Shown piece after piece: positions 60,049 to 64,000 of a DNA stretch of 64,000 nucleotides (positions are counted from its first letter, which is position 1; each line of letters starts with the position of its first letter). A program made the translations under genes and the position numbers. Under the pieces are notes generated by a model. That model was not told the origin of the DNA. It was given only the letters and a program-made list of their open reading frames with translations, and made no database searches. The stretch comes from Paraburkholderia dioscoreae (GTDB taxonomy: Bacteria > Pseudomonadota > Gammaproteobacteria > Burkholderiales > Burkholderiaceae), in contig NZ_LR699553.1 in assembly GCF_902459535.1 (NCBI RefSeq), positions 2,604,001 to 2,668,000 of the forward strand, written 5' to 3'.

Positions 60049-61254
60049 TCACTGGACGGCGCGTTCCGTGCGACGGGCGCCGTCGGGCAGACGCGCGATG
60101 AATTCGGCAGCGGCGCGACGCGCAGCGGCATCCGCTTCGAGCACGTCTTCGAGTGCGTGCGCGCTGCGGTTCGGCAATGCGTTCAGCACGGCGTCGACCA
60201 CCTGGGCAATCGCCATGAAACCGATCTGCCGCGACAGGAACGCTTCCACCGCGATTTCGTTCGCGGCGTTCAGAGCCGCGCTCGCCACACCGCCCTCGGC
60301 CAGCGCCTTCATAGCGAGGGCGAGGCACGGGAAGCGCGCGTAATCCGGCTTTTCGAACGAGAGCGATGCGATCTGCGCGAGATCGAGTTGCGCGACGCCC
60401 GAATCCACGCGATCCGGGAAGGCCAGCGCATGTGCGATCGGCGTGCGCATGTCGGGGTTGCCGAGCTGCGCGAGCACCGAACCGTCGGCATAAGAAACCA
60501 GCGAGTGAATCACGCTTTGCGGGTGAATCAGCACGTCGATGCGCTCGCCCGGCAGATCGAACAGCCAGTGAGCCTCGATCACCTCGAGGCCCTTGTTCAT
60601 CATGGTGGCCGAGTCGACCGAGATCTTGCGGCCCATGACCCAGTTCGGATGCTTACAGGCTTCTTCCGGCGTGACGTCGACGAGCGTGGCCGGTTCGCGG
60701 GTGCGAAACGGACCGCCCGAAGCGGTCAGGATGATCTTGGAGACGCCGCCGTGCAGCGCGGCTTCGCGCGGCAGGCATTGGAAAATCGCGTTGTGCTCGC
60801 TGTCCACCGGCAGGAGCACGGCGCCGTTGTCGCGCACCGCGTCCATGAAGATCGCGCCGGACATGACCAGCGCTTCCTTGTTGGCGAGCAGGATGCGTTT
60901 GCCGGCGCGCGCGGCGGCGAGACTCGGCGCGAGACCGGCCGCGCCGACGATCGCCGCCACCACCGTATCGCAGCCGTCGCTCTCCGACACGTCGACGAGC
61001 GCCTGCGGCCCGTATGTGACCTCGGTCTTGCAACCCGCCTCGCGCAGTTTCGCCACGACGCGCGCGGCCGTGTCGGCGTCGCCGACCACCGCGACTTCGG
61101 GCTGAAAGCGCAGGCATTGCTCGACTAGCTTGTCGCCGTTGCGATGCGCGCTCAACGCATAAACCGAAAAACGCTCGGGATGACGCGCGACGACGTCGAG
61201 CGTGCTGTCTCCAATCGAGCCCGTGGAACCGAGCAGTGTCAGACGTTTTTGCAT
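60049..61254 (-). CDS. dxr: 1-deoxy-D-xylulose 5-phosphate reductoisomerase
   Basis: The 401-residue NADPH enzyme makes 2-C-methyl-D-erythritol 4-phosphate, the committed step of the MEP isoprenoid pathway. It has the nucleotide-binding LLGSTGSIGDSTLD at the N-terminus, the metal/substrate sites LANKEALVMSG and PVDSEHNAIFQCL, and the flexible-loop/metal region GRKISVDSATMMNKGLEVIEA. The length is normal. The ATG at 61254 (MQKRLTLLGSTG) was chosen over an unsupported upstream frame. It supplies isoprenoid units for UppS in the same operon. Confidence 0.97.
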   Translation of the reverse strand: MQKRLTLLGSTGSIGDSTLDVVARHPERFSVYALSAHRNGDKLVEQCLRFQPEVAVVGDADTAARVVAKLREAGCKTEVTYGPQALVDVSESDGCDTVVAAIVGAAGLAPSLAAARAGKRILLANKEALVMSGAIFMDAVRDNGAVLLPVDSEHNAIFQCLPREAALHGGVSKIILTASGGPFRTREPATLVDVTPEEACKHPNWVMGRKISVDSATMMNKGLEVIEAHWLFDLPGERIDVLIHPQSVIHSLVSYADGSVLAQLGNPDMRTPIAHALAFPDRVDSGVAQLDLAQIASLSFEKPDYARFPCLALAMKALAEGGVASAALNAANEIAVEAFLSRQIGFMAIAQVVDAVLNALPNRSAHALEDVLEADAAARRAAAEFIARLPDGARRTERAVQ

Positions 61255-61264
61255 ATCTCTTTCT

Positions 61265-62086
61265 CTAGCCGAGCAGCAGCATGGCAAGCGGCAGCACCGG
61301 CAACAATGCGTCGATGCGGTCGAGCACGCCACCGTGCCCCGGCAACAGGCCGCTTGAATCTTTCACACCGGCCTGGCGTTTCATCATGGATTCGAACAGG
61401 TCGCCCACCACGCTGAACGCGACCAGCAGGGTCAGGGCGAGCAATGTGCGCACGGCGCCCCAATGCGCCAGCAACGCAGAATACAGGGTCGGCTCGAACG
61501 CATGCAAAAAGACCGCCGCCGCGGCGACGATCATCACCACCAGCCAGCCGCCAATTGCGCCTTCCCAAGTTTTACCCGGACTGATGGCAGGCGCCAGCTT
61601 GTGTTTTCCGAATGCTTTTCCGGAGAAGTATGCGCCGATATCGGCCAGCCATACCAATAGCAGCAACGACAGCACGAACGGCACGCCCAGCATCCGGGCG
61701 GCGACGAGAGCATGCCAGCACGCGACGAATATCACAATGCCGGCAAGAAACAGAAAGGAGCGCCAGGCGCCCTGCGACAACGTGGGCTTGCGCAGCAGCA
61801 CGAACGGACCGGCGATCACCCAGAAAATCGCGGCCGCCTGAAAGAGCGGCCTCGCCTGCTCGATGCCGGCGCCGAGGCGCGTGCTGGCGACCAGCGCCAC
61901 CGCCGTCACCAGCGCGTAAATGACCGGGCCCGCACCGCCCAGTTTGAGCAGACGCGCCCATTCCCATGCGGCGAACACGACGACGAAGGCGATCAGCGCG
62001 CCGAACGCGCCCACCGGCGCGAACAACGTGACCGGCAGGAATACCGCCAGCAGGATGATCGCCGTGATGACACGGGTTTTTAGCAT
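61265..62086 (-). CDS. cdsA: phosphatidate cytidylyltransferase
   Basis: The 273-residue multi-pass membrane enzyme makes CDP-diacylglycerol from phosphatidate and CTP, the branch point to all phospholipids. About eight hydrophobic helices are visible, and the CDS signature begins at AISPGKTWEGAIGGW and ends SVVGDLFESMMKRQAGVKDSSGLLPGHGGVLDRID (read in pieces). The ATG at 62086 overlaps the end of uppS by seven bases. Confidence 0.96.
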   Translation of the reverse strand: MLKTRVITAIILLAVFLPVTLFAPVGAFGALIAFVVVFAAWEWARLLKLGGAGPVIYALVTAVALVASTRLGAGIEQARPLFQAAAIFWVIAGPFVLLRKPTLSQGAWRSFLFLAGIVIFVACWHALVAARMLGVPFVLSLLLLVWLADIGAYFSGKAFGKHKLAPAISPGKTWEGAIGGWLVVMIVAAAAVFLHAFEPTLYSALLAHWGAVRTLLALTLLVAFSVVGDLFESMMKRQAGVKDSSGLLPGHGGVLDRIDALLPVLPLAMLLLG

Positions 62087-62862
62087 GGAAGCGAATCGAC
62101 GTTTTGCGATTGCGGCTCGAGCTGAGCACTGGTGCGGCCGAAGCGGCGTTCGCGCTCCGCATACGAAGCGATGGCGTGGCCGAGCGCGTCGGCGTCGAAA
62201 TCCGGCCAGAACGTGTCGGTGAAGTAGAACTCGGTATAGGCCAGCTGCCACAGCAGAAAGTTGCTGACGCGGCGCTCGCCGCCGGTGCGGATGAACAGAT
62301 CCGGCTCCGGCGCATAAGCCATTGAGAGGTGCTCGGCGAACGATTCCTCGGTCACCTCGACCGCCTTGCCCGCCAGCGCCGACTGTTCGGCGAGCTTGCG
62401 GGTGGCCTGCATGATGTCCCAGCGGCCGCCGTAGTTCGCGGCGATCGTGAGCGTAAGACGGGTATTGCGCGCGGTCTTGGTCTCCGCACGCTTGATCAGA
62501 TCGCGAATGCGCGTATCGAAGCGCGACAGATCGCCCACCACCCGCAAACGGATACCGTTCGCGTGCAATTTGCCGATCTCGCGCTCCAGCGCGGTCACGA
62601 ACAGGCGCATCAGAAACGACACTTCGTCGTTGGGACGGCGCCAGTTTTCCGAGCTGAAGGCGAACAGCGTCAGATATTCGACACCCCGAAGGGCGCACGC
62701 CTCGACGGCCGCACGCACCGCGTCGACGCCGCGTGTATGGCCCGCCACGCGCGGCAGGCGCCGCTGGGTGGCCCAACGGCCGTTGCCGTCCATGATGATC
62801 GCGATATGTCGCGGCACCGCGGCGACATCAGGCACGCGCACGGTTGAGCTGGTATAGGTCAT
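62080..62862 (-). CDS. uppS: undecaprenyl diphosphate synthase
   Basis: The 260-residue cis-prenyltransferase condenses isopentenyl diphosphate onto farnesyl diphosphate to make the C55 lipid carrier for peptidoglycan and O-antigen. The catalytic motif IIMDGNGRWA is near residue 20, with TLFAFSSENWRRP and the C-terminal DLFIRTGGERRVSNFLLWQLAYTEFYF present. The length is normal. Its end overlaps cdsA. Confidence 0.97.
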   Translation of the reverse strand: MTYTSSTVRVPDVAAVPRHIAIIMDGNGRWATQRRLPRVAGHTRGVDAVRAAVEACALRGVEYLTLFAFSSENWRRPNDEVSFLMRLFVTALEREIGKLHANGIRLRVVGDLSRFDTRIRDLIKRAETKTARNTRLTLTIAANYGGRWDIMQATRKLAEQSALAGKAVEVTEESFAEHLSMAYAPEPDLFIRTGGERRVSNFLLWQLAYTEFYFTDTFWPDFDADALGHAIASYAERERRFGRTSAQLEPQSQNVDSLPC

Positions 62863-62926
62863 GGCCGTCGGGACAGTGACTGCAAATAAAGAAGTGGAAA
62901 TCGTGACAGTGTTGAGGCGACCGGCC

Positions 62927-63487
62927 TCAGACCGTCATGATCTCGGCTTCTTTCGTCACGACGAGTTTGTCGATTTCGGCGACGAACCTGTCCGTCAGCT
63001 TCTGAACGTCGTCACCTGCACGACGCTCGTCGTCTTCCGAAATTTCCTTGTCTTTCACGAGCTTCTTCAGTTGCTCGTTGGCGTCACGGCGCAGGTTGCG
63101 CACGGCGACCTTGGCCGTTTCCGCTTCACTCTTGACCACTTTGGTCAGTTCGCGGCGGCGTTCTTCGGTCAGCGCGGGCATCGGTACGCGGATCACGTCG
63201 CCTTGCGTGGCCGGGTTCAGGCCCAGATCCGACTCGCGGATCGCCTTTTCGACAACCGGAACCATCTTCTTTTCCCACGGCTGCACGCCGATCGTGCGGG
63301 CGTCGATCAGCGTCAGGTTCGCCACTTGCGAAATCGGCACCGGCGAACCGTAGTAGTCGCACTGGATGTGATCCAGCAGGCCCGTGTGCGCACGGCCCGT
63401 GCGGATCTTCGACAGGTCGTTCTTGAACGCGTCGATGGAGCGCTGCATCTTTTGTTCAGCGCCCTTTCTGATATCAGCCACAGACAT
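62927..63487 (-). CDS. frr: ribosome recycling factor
   Basis: The 186-residue protein splits post-termination ribosomes with EF-G. It shows the full family pattern: KMQRSIDAFKNDLSKIRTGRAHTGLLDHI at the N-terminus, YYGSPVPISQVANLTLIDARTIGVQPW in the middle and a helical C-terminus. GGAGG precedes the ATG at 63487. It lies between pyrH and uppS as usual. Confidence 0.98.
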   Translation of the reverse strand: MSVADIRKGAEQKMQRSIDAFKNDLSKIRTGRAHTGLLDHIQCDYYGSPVPISQVANLTLIDARTIGVQPWEKKMVPVVEKAIRESDLGLNPATQGDVIRVPMPALTEERRRELTKVVKSEAETAKVAVRNLRRDANEQLKKLVKDKEISEDDERRAGDDVQKLTDRFVAEIDKLVVTKEAEIMTV

Positions 63488-63587
63488 TTTTAAACCTCCG
63501 AACCTTCAAAACGGTGCGAGCCGGCCGGCGCGCGCAAGATGCGGCGACCCGGGCTCGCGTCAAAGCCCACGTTATGTGAACGAGAGT

Positions 63588-64000
63588 TTACACGTGGACG
63601 AGAGTGCCTTCGTCCTCACCTTGTACGATGCGCTTGAGCGCGCCCGGCTTGACGATCGAAAACACCCGGATCGGCAGCTTCTGGTCGCGGCACAGTGCGA
63701 ACGCCGTGGCGTCCATGACCTGCAGATTGCGGCCGATTGCCTCGTCGAAGCTGATCGTGGTGTAGCGGGTCGCGCTCGGGTCTTTCTTCGGGTCGGCGGA
63801 ATAGACGCCGTCCACCTTGGTGGCTTTCAGCACGACTTCCGCGCCGATTTCCGAGCCGCGCAGCGCGGCGGCCGTGTCGGTCGTGAAGAACGGGTTGCCT
63901 GTGCCGGCCGCGAAAATCACGACTTTGCCTTCTTCGAGCTGGCGAATCGCGCGGGGCCGGATGTACGGCTCGACCACCTGGTCCATGCGCAGCGCCGATT
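63588..64000 (-). CDS. pyrH: UMP kinase, C-terminal part
   Basis: The frame runs from the right edge of the window to its stop at 63588, giving about 136 C-terminal residues; the start is outside. The text VVIFAAGTGNPFFTTDTAAALRGSEIGAEVVLKATKVDGVYSADP (read in pieces) is the UMP-binding and nucleotide-binding half of bacterial UMP kinase, which phosphorylates UMP to UDP. An internal ATG at 63986 (MDQVVEPYI) is not the true start, because SALR continues upstream in frame. It precedes frr, the conserved pair. Confidence 0.95.
   Translation of the reverse strand, partial: SALRMDQVVEPYIRPRAIRQLEEGKVVIFAAGTGNPFFTTDTAAALRGSEIGAEVVLKATKVDGVYSADPKKDPSATRYTTISFDEAIGRNLQVMDATAFALCRDQKLPIRVFSIVKPGALKRIVQGEDEGTLVHV

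Overview
The window looks like a chromosomal segment of a high-GC betaproteobacterium of the Burkholderiaceae, most like Paraburkholderia. The right-hand gene order (pyrH-frr-uppS-cdsA-dxr-rseP-bamA-skp-lpxD-fabZ-lpxA-lpxB-rnhB-trmH, then ppsR/ppsA, nfeD/SPFH, smpB, ratA-rnfH, guaB-guaA) is the conserved Burkholderia arrangement, and the protein sequences read as that group. This assignment is by recognition, not by a database search.

Region 1 (1-6808, minus strand) is a caa3-like cytochrome c oxidase cluster: cytochrome-c-fused subunit II, a fused subunit I-III, a small membrane protein and the start of a CtaG-type assembly factor, joined by 4-bp ATGA overlaps. A PAS-PAS hybrid histidine kinase with two receiver domains lies upstream in the same orientation. 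Region 2 (7050-9570) holds a YghU-type glutathione transferase and a Bcr/CflA-type exporter, separated by a decayed PrpF-like gene. Region 3 (9571-19330) is an iron-siderophore locus: AraC regulator, divergent Fur-box-preceded TonB receptor, then FhuC-, FhuD- and FhuB-like uptake proteins in the E. coli fhuACDB order, and a PvdE/SyrD-like cyclic-peptide ABC exporter. No siderophore synthesis gene is present in the window.

Region 4 (19333-22531) holds a small membrane protein, a 228-bp element bounded by inverted repeats, and a cytochrome b561 / sulfite-oxidase-fold molybdoenzyme / periplasmic protein set. Region 5 (22636-27940) is a LysR-linked carboxylate module: CoA-transferase, two crotonase-fold enzymes and an MHS-family transporter. 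Region 6 (27982-35088) is a set of electrophile- or xenobiotic-type enzymes (exported alpha/beta hydrolase, SDR, Old Yellow Enzyme, TetR-controlled hydrolase-CMD fusion) with LysR and TetR regulators. Several of these lack textbook catalytic residues. A stand-alone thiamine-diphosphate enzyme of the PoxB family follows at 35684.

Region 7 (37836-64000) is core genome: GMP synthesis (guaB, guaA, with a membrane-protein gene between them), SmpB, PEP synthase with its divergently encoded regulatory kinase/phosphorylase, and the envelope/lipid A/isoprenoid operon. The genes of the last run feed one another: uppS and dxr serve undecaprenyl phosphate supply, cdsA phospholipids, lpxD/lpxA/lpxB/fabZ lipid A and fatty acids, and bamA/skp/rseP outer-membrane protein assembly and its stress response.

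The accessory half (4-38 kb) carries at least four recognisable gene relics (prpF-like, AMP-dependent acyl-CoA synthetase, degP-like, SDR) and probable IS remnants, suggesting repeated insertion and decay. No tRNA, rRNA, CRISPR array or complete IS was found.
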